A stretch of 64,000 nt of DNA from Streptomyces sp. S465 (GTDB taxonomy: Bacteria; Actinomycetota; Actinomycetes; Streptomycetales; Streptomycetaceae), in NCBI RefSeq assembly GCF_026898115.1, contig NZ_CP114036.1, positions 3,472,001 to 3,536,000 on the forward strand. Direction: 5' to 3'. Numbering within the stretch: position 1 is the first letter of the stretch; every line of letters begins with the position of its first letter. The position numbers and the translations under genes were made by a program. A model generated the notes under the pieces. It searched no databases, was not told the origin of the DNA, and worked only from the letters and a program-made list of their open reading frames with translations. This document shows positions 41,003-49,068 of the stretch, one piece after another.

Positions 41003-42941
41003 CACGCAACTGTCCACGAAGGAACCCGGGGGCTCGGCCGTGCTGCGCCGGGTGCTGCTCGACAATGGCGCGCTGAGCGCCCTGGTGCTGCTGGTGGCGG
41101 CCCTGTCGCTGCTGTCCGGCGACTTCCTCACCACCGACAACCTCCTCAACGTCGGCGTCCAGGCGGCGGTCACCGCCGTTCTCGCCTTCGGCGTCACCTT
41201 CGTCATCGTCTCCGCGGGCATCGATCTGTCGGTCGGCTCGGTGGCCGCGCTGTCCGCCACCGTGCTCGCCTGGTCCGCGAGTTCCCAGGGGCTGCCGGTC
41301 TGGTTCTCGGCCCTGCTGGCCGTCGCCACCGGTATCGCCTGCGGTCTGGTCAGCGGGGCGCTGGTCGCGTTCGGGAAGCTGCCGCCGTTCATCGCCACGC
41401 TCGCGATGCTGTCGGTCGGCCGCGGCCTGGCCCTGGTGATCTCCCAGGGCAGCCCGATACCCGTCCCGGACGCGGTGTCCGGCCTCGGCGACACGCTCGG
41501 CGGCTGGCTGCCCGTCCCGGTGATCGTGATGGTCGTGATGGGCCTGATCACCGCGGCGGTGCTGGGGCGTACGTACGCGGGCCGCGCGATGTACGCGATC
41601 GGCGGCAACGAGGAGGCGGCCCGGCTCTCCGGTATCCGGGTGGCGCGTCAGAAGCTCGTCGTCTACGCGCTCTCCGGCGGGTTCGCGGCCGTCGCGGGCA
41701 TCGTGCTCGCCTCCCGGCTGTCCTCCGCGCAGCCACAGGCGGCCGTCGGCTACGAACTCGACGCGATCGCGGCGGTCGTCATCGGCGGGGCGAGCCTGTC
41801 CGGCGGCGTCGGTAAGGCGTCCGGCACGCTCATCGGCGCGCTGATCCTGGCGGTGCTGCGCAACGGGCTCAACCTGCTGGAGGTGTCCCCCTTCTGGCAG
41901 CAGGTCGTCATCGGCGTCGTCATCGCGCTCGCGGTGCTGCTGGACACGGTGCGCCGGCGCGCCGGGGCCGGGCCGGGCGCGCCCGGGGCCGCGGCGGGCG
42001 GACCGTCCGGTGGCGGCCGTAAGACGGCCATGGGCGCGGCCAAGTTCGCGCTGGCCGCCGTGGTCGTCGCCGCCATCGCCTTCGGCGCCTCCTTCTGGCG
42101 CTCGGACTCCTCCGATGGCGCGTCCACCAGGATCGGGCTGTCGGTCTCCACCCTCAACAACCCCTTCTTCGTCCAGCTGAAGGCGGGCGCCCAGGAGGAG
42201 GCCAAGCGCGCCGGGATCAGCCTTACGGTCACCGACGCCCAGAACGACGCCTCCCAGCAGGCCAATCAGATCCAGAACTTCACCAGCCAGAACATGAAGT
42301 CGATCATCATCAACCCGGTCGACTCCGATGCCGCCGGCCCCTCCGTCCGGGCCGCCGGCAAGGCGGGCATCCCGGTGCTCGCCGCCGACCGCGGCGTCAA
42401 CAAGGCGACGGTGGCGACCCTGGTGGCCTCCGACAACATCGCCGGCGGCAGGCTCGCCGCCAAGACGCTCGCCGAGCGGCTCGGCAAGAAGGGCACGATC
42501 CTGGTGCTCCAGGGCACCCCCGGGACCTCGGCCTCGCGTGAGCGCGGTAAGGGCTTCGCGGAGGGCCTCAAGTCCTATCCGGGCATCAAGGTCGTCGGCA
42601 AGCAGTCGGCCGACTTCGACCGGGCCAAGGGGCTCGATGTGACCACCAATCTGCTCCAGGGCCACCCCGGCATCGACGGGATCTTCGCCGAGAACGACGA
42701 GATGGCGCTCGGGGCCGTCAAGGCGCTCGGGTCCAAGGCGGGCACGTCCGTCAAGGTCGTCGGCTTCGACGGCACCCCGGACGGTCTGAAGGCGGTCGAG
42801 GACGGCAGCCTCGCCGCGACCGTCGCCCAGCAGCCGAAGGAGCTGGGCCGGATGGTGGTGCGGAACGCCATCAAGGCCGCCGAGGGCCAGAAGATCGGCG
42901 GGACGGTGAAGGTGCCGGTGAAGGTCGTCGCCGCGAAGTGA
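40992..42941 (+). CDS. Fused sugar ABC permease and substrate-binding protein (RbsC-RbsB fusion)
   Basis: A single open frame of 649 residues joins two normally separate parts. Residues 1-330 are an RbsC-like permease with about eight to ten helices (VTFVIVSAGIDLSVGSVAAL, GRAMYAIGGNEEAARLSGIR). A Gly/Pro/Ala-rich linker and one helix (about 350-372, FALAAVVVAAIAFGASFW) lead to an RbsB-like periplasmic-binding domain (RIGLSVSTLNNPFFVQLKAG, IINPVDSDAAGP, GIFAENDEMALGAVKALG). The helix would hold the binding domain on the outer face, replacing a lipoprotein anchor. GTG 40992 follows GGAGGG. No frameshift or missing stop is apparent. Confidence 0.93.
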   Translation: MAADTQLSTKEPGGSAVLRRVLLDNGALSALVLLVAALSLLSGDFLTTDNLLNVGVQAAVTAVLAFGVTFVIVSAGIDLSVGSVAALSATVLAWSASSQGLPVWFSALLAVATGIACGLVSGALVAFGKLPPFIATLAMLSVGRGLALVISQGSPIPVPDAVSGLGDTLGGWLPVPVIVMVVMGLITAAVLGRTYAGRAMYAIGGNEEAARLSGIRVARQKLVVYALSGGFAAVAGIVLASRLSSAQPQAAVGYELDAIAAVVIGGASLSGGVGKASGTLIGALILAVLRNGLNLLEVSPFWQQVVIGVVIALAVLLDTVRRRAGAGPGAPGAAAGGPSGGGRKTAMGAAKFALAAVVVAAIAFGASFWRSDSSDGASTRIGLSVSTLNNPFFVQLKAGAQEEAKRAGISLTVTDAQNDASQQANQIQNFTSQNMKSIIINPVDSDAAGPSVRAAGKAGIPVLAADRGVNKATVATLVASDNIAGGRLAAKTLAERLGKKGTILVLQGTPGTSASRERGKGFAEGLKSYPGIKVVGKQSADFDRAKGLDVTTNLLQGHPGIDGIFAENDEMALGAVKALGSKAGTSVKVVGFDGTPDGLKAVEDGSLAATVAQQPKELGRMVVRNAIKAAEGQKIGGTVKVPVKVVAAK

Positions 42942-43017
42942 GCGTCCCACCGGCGTGGATCGTTACCGGCATCAGCACCGCCACATGGGCTGACGAGCGA
43001 AGCGAAAGGACGTGCGG

Positions 43018-43956
43018 ATGCACGACTACGACCTGCTGGTCGTGGGATCGGCCAACGCCGATCTGGTGATCGGAGTCGACCGCCGCCCCGGGGCGGGCGA
43101 GACCGTCCTCGGTTCCGACCTGGTGGTCCACCCCGGCGGCAAGGGCGCCAACCAGGCCGTCGCCGCGGCCCGGCTGGGGGCCCGGACGGCCCTGCTGGCC
43201 CGGGTCGGTGACGACGGCCACGGCCGGCTGCTGCTGGACTCGCAGCGGACCGCCGGGGTCGACACCGTGGGCGTCCTCGTCGGCGGCGCGCCCACCGGGG
43301 TCGCGCTGATCACGGTGGACCCCTCGGGTGACAACAGCATCGTGGTCTCCCCGGGGGCCAACGCCCGGCTGACCCCCGAGGACGTCCGGGCCTCGGTACG
43401 CCTGCTCGCCGCGGCGCGGGTGGTCTCCCTCCAGCTGGAGATCCCGCTGGAGACGGTCGCCGAGGTGGTCCGCACCGCGCACGCGGGCTTCGGCGGCCGC
43501 CCCGGGCCGCGCGTGGTGCTCAACCCCTCGCCGCCCGCGCCGCTGCCCGCCGATGTGCTGGCCGCCTGTGACCCCCTGGTGGTCAACGAGCACGAGGCGC
43601 GGTTCCTGCTGAGCGACGACCCGGCGGGGTCCTCCGGGGACCCCGGGAAGTGGGCCAAGGCCCTGCTGGCGCGCGGCCCGCGCTCGGTCGTGGTGACCCT
43701 GGGCGGCGAGGGCGCGCTGGTCGCCGACCGCGACCGTACGGTGCCGGTGCCCAGTGTCGCGGTGGCGGCGGTGGACACCACGGGCGCCGGGGACGCCTTC
43801 ACCGGCGCGCTCGCCTGGCGCCTCGGCGTCGGCGACGACCTTCAGGCGGCGGTGCGGTTCGCGGTGCGCGTGGGCGCGGCCGCGGTGACCCGGCCCGGGG
43901 CGCAGGCGTCCTTCCCGAGCGCCGAGCAGGTGGCGGCGCTGCCACAGGGGCGGTAA
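43018..43956 (+). CDS. rbsK: Ribokinase (PfkB family)
   Basis: Sugar kinase of 312 residues phosphorylating ribose to ribose 5-phosphate. Features: LVVGSANADLVIGVDRRPGA, the glycine pair in HPGGKGANQAVAAARLG, GDDGHGRLL, ALITVDPSGDNSIVVSPGAN, and the catalytic Asp259 in DTTGAGDAFTGAL. It closes the ribose-type operon, which supports the substrate assignment. ATG 43018 lies seven bases after AAAGGA; a GTG at 43012 is too close to that site. Confidence 0.9.
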   Translation: MHDYDLLVVGSANADLVIGVDRRPGAGETVLGSDLVVHPGGKGANQAVAAARLGARTALLARVGDDGHGRLLLDSQRTAGVDTVGVLVGGAPTGVALITVDPSGDNSIVVSPGANARLTPEDVRASVRLLAAARVVSLQLEIPLETVAEVVRTAHAGFGGRPGPRVVLNPSPPAPLPADVLAACDPLVVNEHEARFLLSDDPAGSSGDPGKWAKALLARGPRSVVVTLGGEGALVADRDRTVPVPSVAVAAVDTTGAGDAFTGALAWRLGVGDDLQAAVRFAVRVGAAAVTRPGAQASFPSAEQVAALPQGR

Positions 43957-43963
43957 CGCGTTT

Positions 43964-43994
43964 CGAGGGGCCCGGTCCGTGGCCGGGCCCCTCG
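43964..43994 (+). terminator. Terminator of the ribose-type operon
   Basis: CGAGGGGCCCGG (43964-43975) pairs perfectly with CCGGGCCCCTCG (43983-43994) around a 7-base loop, eight bases past the rbsK stop. The rest of the gap to 44331 contains no supported gene and presumably the promoter of the next operon; a run of seven T at about 44190 is the only striking element. Confidence 0.9.
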
Positions 43995-44331
43995 TGTCCC
44001 CCTCCCCACGAGCTTCCTCCGAATCCCCCCGGATCCCTCCCCAGGAAGCCCGATGCCCGATACGACCTGCCAGGTGCCGGAAGGGTTGTCACCCGGGTTC
44101 CGGCGGTTATCGATCCGTTATGGAGGGCCCGTTCCGGGGTGTCCGGTGGGGGGCGTCCCGTCGTGGGGCGCCGGCTCCCAGAGCGGTCACGGATTTTTTT
44201 CCGGGGCGCGACAACCTCGGGTGGGGCCGCACGTCTGGTGGGGTGAAGGCGGGTTCCGGAACGGGTCCTCGGACCCTCGGTGCGCGCCTCGCCCATCAGC
44301 GTTCGCTCAACCTTTCCGGGAGTCGTTCCGT

Positions 44332-44766
44332 ATGCAGCACGACCGCGCCAAGAAGCCCAACCGCCGTCTGCGCCCCTGGCTCATGGGGTCGGCCGCCGGT
44401 GTCGCCCTGCTCGTGGGCGGGGGCTTCGTCGCCCAGGCCGCCACCGCCGACCACTCGCGCCCGGCCAAGCCCGCGCCCGCCCAGACCAGTACGCCCGAGC
44501 CGGTGCCCACCCGGACCAGCACCCCCGAGCCGGCCCCCGACCAGACCGGCACCCCCGCGCCGGCCCCCGACCGGACCGGCACCCCCGGGCCGGCCCCCGA
44601 CCAGACCAGCACCCCCGAGCCGGTGCCCACCCGGACCAGCACCCCCGCACCCACACAGCCGCCGACCGCCGCGCCCGAGCCCACGCAGCCGCCCGCCAGC
44701 GTGCCCGAGTCCACCGAGCCGCCCGCCAGCGCGCCCAAGCCCGAGCCCGCGCGGGCCGGCCGCTAA
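44332..44766 (+). CDS. Secreted or anchored Pro/Thr-rich repeat protein
   Basis: Protein of 144 residues. A basic start and one hydrophobic segment (GSAAGVALLVGGGFVAQAA, residues 19-37) suggest a signal peptide or membrane anchor. The rest is low complexity: residues 51-110 are six exact-length decapeptides of the form (Q/R)T(S/G)TP(E/A/G)P(A/V)P(D/T), then Pro-rich TQPP and TEPP segments. Such tails usually span the peptidoglycan. ATG 44332 is chosen as the start of the signal-like sequence; the longer frame to 44053 is not supported. The ECF sigma gene follows after 71 bases. Confidence 0.75.
   Translation: MQHDRAKKPNRRLRPWLMGSAAGVALLVGGGFVAQAATADHSRPAKPAPAQTSTPEPVPTRTSTPEPAPDQTGTPAPAPDRTGTPGPAPDQTSTPEPVPTRTSTPAPTQPPTAAPEPTQPPASVPESTEPPASAPKPEPARAGR
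44482..44661 (+). repeat. 30 bp x 6 coding tandem repeat
   Basis: Six in-frame 30-base units encode the decapeptide repeats of the Pro/Thr-rich protein. The second and sixth units are nearly identical at DNA level (CCCACCCGGACCAGCACCCC in both), which points to recent unit duplication. Confidence 0.9.
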
Positions 44767-44837
44767 CCGCCAGCCACGGGTGGGGCGGGACCGGATCCGG
44801 AGCCGGTCCCGCCGCACCGATGAGGTGAACGAGGACG

Positions 44838-45470
44838 ATGCAGCTCACTCTTGTCCTGCCCTGGTGGGCCCGGCTGCTGCGCCGCGCCCGGACCACCGCC
44901 CCGACGCCGGCGGTGGAACCGCCGCGCGCCGAGCGGCGGTTCCGCATCCTGCGGTCGGTGGGCGGCCGGGACGACGACGAGCCCGGCCCCACGCTGGCCG
45001 ACCTGTACCAGGCCCGGCGGCTGGACATGGTCCGGCTGGCCGTCTTCCTGGTGGACGACCTGCACACCGCCGAGGACGTCGTCCAGGACGCCTTCGCCGC
45101 CGTCTGCCGCCGGCACGGCTCACGGCTGGACAGCCTCCAGGACGCCCATGCCTACCTGCACACCGCGGTGGTCAACGCGGCCCGCTCCGTGCTGCGCCGG
45201 CGGCGTACGGCACGTGCGTACACCCCGCCGTACCAGGGGCCGGGAGCGCCGGTGGACGAGCCGCTGCTGCTCGCCGAGGAGCACCGGCAGGTGCTCGACG
45301 CGATGGCCCGGCTCACCGCGCGGCAGCGCGAGGTCCTGGTGCTGCGCTACTGGTCGGAGCTGACCGAGGCACAGATCGCCGAGACGCTGGGCATCTCCCG
45401 CGGCACGGTGAAGTCGACCGCGAGCCGTGCGCTCGTCACCCTGGAAAGACTGCTGGAGGTGGACCGGTGA
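44838..45470 (+). CDS. ECF RNA polymerase sigma factor (SigE-family type)
   Basis: Sigma factor of 210 residues. Region 2 is LYQARRLDMVRLAVFLVDDL through HTAEDVVQDAFAAVCRR; region 4 is MARLTARQREVLVLRYWSEL with helix-turn-helix TEAQIAETLGISRGTVKSTA. A basic N-terminal extension of about 50 residues precedes region 2. The next gene starts inside its stop (GTGA) and encodes a small membrane protein, the arrangement expected for a sigma and its anti-sigma partner. Targets unknown. Confidence 0.9.
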   Translation: MQLTLVLPWWARLLRRARTTAPTPAVEPPRAERRFRILRSVGGRDDDEPGPTLADLYQARRLDMVRLAVFLVDDLHTAEDVVQDAFAAVCRRHGSRLDSLQDAHAYLHTAVVNAARSVLRRRRTARAYTPPYQGPGAPVDEPLLLAEEHRQVLDAMARLTARQREVLVLRYWSELTEAQIAETLGISRGTVKSTASRALVTLERLLEVDR

Positions 45471-45826
45471 GCACTCCCCCGTCGCTCGAGGAACGGCTGC
45501 GCACCGCGCTCGACGCCCGTGCGCGGCTCATCAGCGCCCGTGATCTGGCACCGGCCCGTCCGCCCACCGGCCGGACGTGGGGGACGCGGCGGATCCGGCG
45601 GGTGGTGTCCGCGGTCGCCGTGACGGCGGCGGCAGCGGCGGCGGCCGTCGCGTTCGTGCTGCTGTCCGGCGCGCCGGAGAGCGGCAGGAAGACGCCGCCC
45701 GCGCGCGAGCCCTCGCCTCCGGCCACCTCGGTGCCGTCGTCGACCAGCGTCCCTTCGACCGAGCCCTCCCCCACCTCGCCGCCCTCGGCCCCGTCCGGGA
45801 CGGACACCCCGTCAGTGGCGCGCTGA
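45467..45826 (+). CDS. Small single-pass membrane protein coupled to the ECF sigma factor
   Basis: Protein of 119 residues: a charged cytoplasmic N-terminus (LEERLRTALDARARLISARD), one membrane helix (VSAVAVTAAAAAAAVAFVLL, about residues 45-65) and a Pro/Ser/Thr-rich outer tail. It has no zinc-type anti-sigma motif that I can see, but the size, topology and 4-base overlap with the sigma gene make it a candidate regulator of that sigma factor. Start GTG 45467. Confidence 0.75.
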   Translation: MSTPPSLEERLRTALDARARLISARDLAPARPPTGRTWGTRRIRRVVSAVAVTAAAAAAAVAFVLLSGAPESGRKTPPAREPSPPATSVPSSTSVPSTEPSPTSPPSAPSGTDTPSVAR

Positions 45827-45852
45827 CCCGGTGGCGGTCGCCCCGGCCCGGC

Positions 45853-46301
45853 TCACTGCACGTCGAACTCGTTGCCCTCGGGGTCGGCCATGGTGACGTG
45901 GTGGGTGCCCGGCTCCTGTACGACCCCCAGCACCGTCGCGCCCAGCCCGGCCAGCCGCTTCACCTCCGGTCCCGCTCTTCCGGGCCCACGTGCACATCGA
46001 TGTGCAGCCGGTTCTTGCCCCGCTTGGGCTCCGGCACGGCCTGGAAGAGCAGTCTGCGGCCGAGCCCGACGCCGTTCGCGGGGTCGAACGGGTCGTCGGG
46101 GTGGCGTACGCCGGCGGCGTGCCGCCACGCCTTGTGGCCGTCGACCGTGGTGTGGTCGTCCGCGCCGATCGCCCCCACGCCCAGCAGGTGGTCGATCAGG
46201 GCGCTGTGGTCCTCGACCACATAGCCGAGGGCCTCCGCCCAGAAGGACGCGAGCCGTATCGGGTCGGCGCAGTCGACGACGAGCTTCCAGTGCACGGCCA
46301 T
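45853..46301 (-). pseudogene. Frameshifted VOC/glyoxalase-like protein
   Basis: The N-terminal part (from ATG 46301, MAVHWKLVVDCADPIRLASF through KNRLHIDVHVGPEERD) and the C-terminal part (EVKRLAGLGATVLGVVQEPG through DPEGNEFDVQ) are consecutive pieces of one VOC-fold protein of about 149 residues. They lie in different frames: the first frame stops at once (RDRR, stop), and the second picks up at about 45966-45972, as if one base were missing in GACCGGAGGTG. Both halves have good codon use, so the lesion is recent, or a sequencing error, or rarely a programmed shift. GAGG five bases before the ATG supports the start. It diverges from the CGNR gene. Confidence 0.85.
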
Positions 46302-46334
46302 GCGGTCCTCCGGGTCCCGATAAGCGTGCACCAC

Positions 46335-46340
46335 TAATAC
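46335..46340 (+). promoter_or_regulatory. -10 element giving a leaderless CGNR transcript
   Basis: TAATAC at 46335-46340 is followed by seven bases and then directly by the ATG at 46348. With no ribosome-binding site before that ATG, transcription probably starts on its A. Confidence 0.6.
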
Positions 46341-46347
46341 TGGTTAC

Positions 46348-46959
46348 ATGAGCGTGGCGACAACCGGACTGGTCCTGCGTCCCCCTGACGGCGGCTCATT
46401 CGTCTTCGACCCCGGCGCCCTGTGCCTGGAGTTCCTCACCACCGGCGGCCCCGGCGCGTTCGCCCGCTACGAGATCCTGCACGAACCGGGCGACCTCGCC
46501 GACTGGCTGGCCCTCTCCCGCCTGCGCCTGGCCGCCACGGACCTCCGCGTCGGCCCCGACGACCTCGACGCCGGGCGCCGGCTCCGCGACGCCCTGTGGC
46601 ACATGGCCCGTGCCACGGCCCATGGCCGCCCCCACCGGGCCGAGGACGTCACGGAGGTCAACCGCGCCGCCCAGCATCCGCCCCTCGCCCCGCGGATCGC
46701 CCCGGACGGCTCCCACGCCTGGTCGCTCCCGGCCGGCGGTGCCCAGGCGCTCTCCGCCATCGCCCGCGACGCCGTGGAGCTGTTCACCGGCCGCCACGCC
46801 GCTCGCGTCCGCGAATGCGCCGCCGACGACTGCTACCTGGTCTTCGTGGACACCTCGCGCCCCGGCCGCCGCCGCTGGTGCGCCATGGAGCGCTGCGGCA
46901 ACCGCCACAAGGTCCGCGCGCTGAGGGCCCGCCGCGAACCGGGGCCCGCGCCGGGCTGA
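46348..46959 (+). CDS. CGNR zinc-finger protein with ABATE domain
   Basis: Protein of 203 residues. The N-terminal part (LCLEFLTTGGP through DLADWLALSRL and LRDALWHMARA) matches the ABATE/putative stress-response domain. The C-terminal CGNR finger has Cys-x4-Cys then WCAMERCGNRHKVRALRAR, so the zinc ligands are in VRECAADDCY and CAMERCG. The finger is probably DNA-binding and the family is regarded as transcriptional regulators of unknown signal. It lacks a ribosome-binding site and seems leaderless. It ends at a perfect 18-bp hairpin shared with the convergent isomerase operon. Confidence 0.88.
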   Translation: MSVATTGLVLRPPDGGSFVFDPGALCLEFLTTGGPGAFARYEILHEPGDLADWLALSRLRLAATDLRVGPDDLDAGRRLRDALWHMARATAHGRPHRAEDVTEVNRAAQHPPLAPRIAPDGSHAWSLPAGGAQALSAIARDAVELFTGRHAARVRECAADDCYLVFVDTSRPGRRRWCAMERCGNRHKVRALRARREPGPAPG

Positions 46960-46989
46960 CCGGCCCGCCGCGGCGCGGGGGTCGCCGGG

Positions 46990-47052
46990 CCGCTGTCCGC
47001 CACCGGCCCCCACGCCGGTGGCGGACAGCGGGTGTCGCCCAACGTGTGGGCG
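46990..47052. terminator. Bidirectional terminator between CGNR gene and the isomerase operon
   Basis: Bases 46990-47007 and 47014-47031 form a perfect 18-bp stem around the loop CCCCAC. A second small hairpin CGCCCA/TGGGCG lies at 47036-47052. Both convergent genes stop within 40 bases of it. Confidence 0.93.
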
Positions 47053-47071
47053 AACGCGCCGGAGGTGCGCG

Positions 47072-47902
47072 TCAGAGGACCAGGTCGCGGTAGCGGTCGA
47101 CGACCTCCGCCAGGACCTCCGCGCCGTCCCGGGCCCAGAGGTCCGGGTTGAAGATCTCCACCTCGATCGGGCCGGTGAAGCCCGTCGCGTCGACCTGTTC
47201 GCGGAACCAGCGGAAGTCGACCGCGCCGTCGCCGAGCTGGCCCCGGCCCAGGAGCACGCCCTCCGGGAGGGGGGTGATCCAGTCGGCGAGCTGGAACGCG
47301 GCGATGCGGCCTGTGGCGCCCGCGCGGGCGATCTGGGCCGCCACGGTGTCGTCCCACCACAGGTGGTAGGTGTCCACGACCACGCCCACCTGGTCCGCCG
47401 GGAAGCGCTCGGCCAGGTCCAGGGCCTGGCCGAGGGTGGAGACCACGCAGCGGTCGGCGGCGTACATGGGGTGCAGGGCCTCGATGGCCAGGCGGACGCC
47501 GTGGTCGGCCGCGTACGGGGCGAGTTCGGCCAGTGCGTCGGCGATGCGCTCGCGGGCGGCGAAGAGGTCGCGGCTGCCCGCCGGGAGGCCGCCGGAGACC
47601 AGGACCAGGGTGTCGGTGCCCAGGGTGGCGGCCTCGTCGATGGCCTTGCGGTTGTCGGCCAGGGCGGCGGCGCGCCGCTCGGGGTCGAGCGCGGTGAAGA
47701 AGCCGCCCCGGCACAGGCTGGTGACGGTCAGGCCCGCGTTCCGCACCAGCGCGGCCGCCGCCTCGACGCCGTACTTCTGGACCGGTTCGCGCCACAGGCC
47801 CACGCCCGTGACGCCCGCCTTGGCGCAGCCCTCCGCCAGCTCCGGCAGCGACCACTGCTTGATGGTTTCCTGGTTGAGGCTCAGGCGGGGGACCGGGTTC
47901 AT
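47072..47902 (-). CDS. Sugar phosphate isomerase/epimerase (TIM barrel)
   Basis: Xylose-isomerase-like barrel of 276 residues. It begins LSLNQETIKQWSLPELAEGC and has VRLAIEALHPMYAADRCVVS (a metal-binding Glu), VVVDTYHLWWDD (Asp, His) and IEVEIFNPDLW (late Glu), the usual metal-ligand set. Substrate unknown. It is the last gene of a three-gene operon after a Gfo/Idh/MocA enzyme and a DUF993 protein, overlapping the latter by four bases (ATGA), and probably isomerises the product of their reactions. Confidence 0.9.
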   Translation of the reverse strand: MNPVPRLSLNQETIKQWSLPELAEGCAKAGVTGVGLWREPVQKYGVEAAAALVRNAGLTVTSLCRGGFFTALDPERRAAALADNRKAIDEAATLGTDTLVLVSGGLPAGSRDLFAARERIADALAELAPYAADHGVRLAIEALHPMYAADRCVVSTLGQALDLAERFPADQVGVVVDTYHLWWDDTVAAQIARAGATGRIAAFQLADWITPLPEGVLLGRGQLGDGAVDFRWFREQVDATGFTGPIEVEIFNPDLWARDGAEVLAEVVDRYRDLVL

Positions 47903-49068
47903 TGCGCGACTCCGTGGACGGTGAGCAGGTGTTTCATCCGCGATTCGGCCAGCGCCGGATCCGGGAACAGGCCCAGCCCGTCCGCCAGTTCGTACGCGCG
48001 GGCCAGATGCGGCAGCGAACGGGCCGACTGCAGGCCGCCCACCATCGTGAAGTGCGACTGGTGGCCCGCCAGCCAGGCCAGGAGGACCACGCCCGTCTTG
48101 TAGTAGCGGGTCGGGGTCTGGAAGAGGTGGCGGGAGAGCTCCACCGTCGGGTCCAGCAGGGCGCGGAAGCCGGCCACGTCGCCGGTGTCCAGGGTGCGCA
48201 CGGCCTCGGCGGCCAGTGGGCCCAGCGGGTCGAAGATGCCGAGCAGGGCGTGGCTGAAGCCCTGGTCGTCGCCCGCGATCAGCTCGGGGTAGTGGAAGTC
48301 GTCGCCCGTGTAGCAGCGCACCCCGTCCGGCAGCTTGCGCCGCAGGTCGATCTCGCGCTGGGCGTCCAGCAGGGAGACCTTGATGCCGTCGACCTTGTCG
48401 GGGTGGGCGGAGATGACGTCGAGGAAGGCGCGGGTGGCCGCGTCCAGGTCGGTGCTGCCCCAGTAGCCCTCCAGGGCCGGGTCGAACATCGGGCCCAGCC
48501 AGTGCAGGATCACCGGCTCGGCGGACTGGCGCAGCAGGTGGCCGTAGACCTCCAGGTAGTCCTCGGGGCCCTTGGCCACGGCGCACAGGGCGCGCGAGGC
48601 CATCAGGATGGCCTGGGCGCCGGACTCCTCGCAGACGGCCAGCTGTTCCTCGTACGCGGCCCGGACCTGGTCCAGGCCGTAGGGATAGCCGATCTCGGTG
48701 ACGGCCAGCTGGTCGGTGCCGACGCCGCAGGCGATACGGCCGCCGACGGCCTTCGCCTCGGCCGCCGAGCGGCGGATCAGCTCGGCGGCGCCCGCCCAGT
48801 CCAGGCCCATACCGCGCTGGGCGGTGTCCATGGCCTCGGCCACGCCCAGCCCGTGCGACCACAGGTGGCGGCGGAAGGCGAGGGTGGCGTCCCAGTCGAC
48901 GGCGGCCGGGCCGTCGGGGGTCGTGTCGGCGTACGGGTCGGCCACCACATGGGCGGCCGAGAAGACGACGCGGGAGGTGAAGGGGGTGCCGGCGGCCGGC
49001 GAGAGCGGCTCGGCGCGGGGTTCGTAGGCGCGGGTGGTACCGCCCGGCGCGGGGAGGTGGATGGTCAC
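47899..49068 (-). CDS. DUF993 family protein
   Basis: Protein of 389 residues with a barrel-like pattern: RVVFSAAHVVADPYAD, QRGMGLDWAGAAELIRRSAA, IACGVGTDQL, AILMASRALCAVAKGPEDYL, VILHWLGPMFDPALEGYWGS, VDGIKVSLLDAQRE with a lysine where DHDPS-type aldolases carry their Schiff base, and GVRCYTGDDFHYPELIAGDD. I recognise this as DUF993, found with Gfo/Idh/MocA enzymes in sugar loci; a class I aldolase or lyase activity is an inference from IKVSLL. GTG 49068 overlaps the preceding stop in GTGA. Confidence 0.8.
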   Translation of the reverse strand: MTIHLPAPGGTTRAYEPRAEPLSPAAGTPFTSRVVFSAAHVVADPYADTTPDGPAAVDWDATLAFRRHLWSHGLGVAEAMDTAQRGMGLDWAGAAELIRRSAAEAKAVGGRIACGVGTDQLAVTEIGYPYGLDQVRAAYEEQLAVCEESGAQAILMASRALCAVAKGPEDYLEVYGHLLRQSAEPVILHWLGPMFDPALEGYWGSTDLDAATRAFLDVISAHPDKVDGIKVSLLDAQREIDLRRKLPDGVRCYTGDDFHYPELIAGDDQGFSHALLGIFDPLGPLAAEAVRTLDTGDVAGFRALLDPTVELSRHLFQTPTRYYKTGVVLLAWLAGHQSHFTMVGGLQSARSLPHLARAYELADGLGLFPDPALAESRMKHLLTVHGVAQ

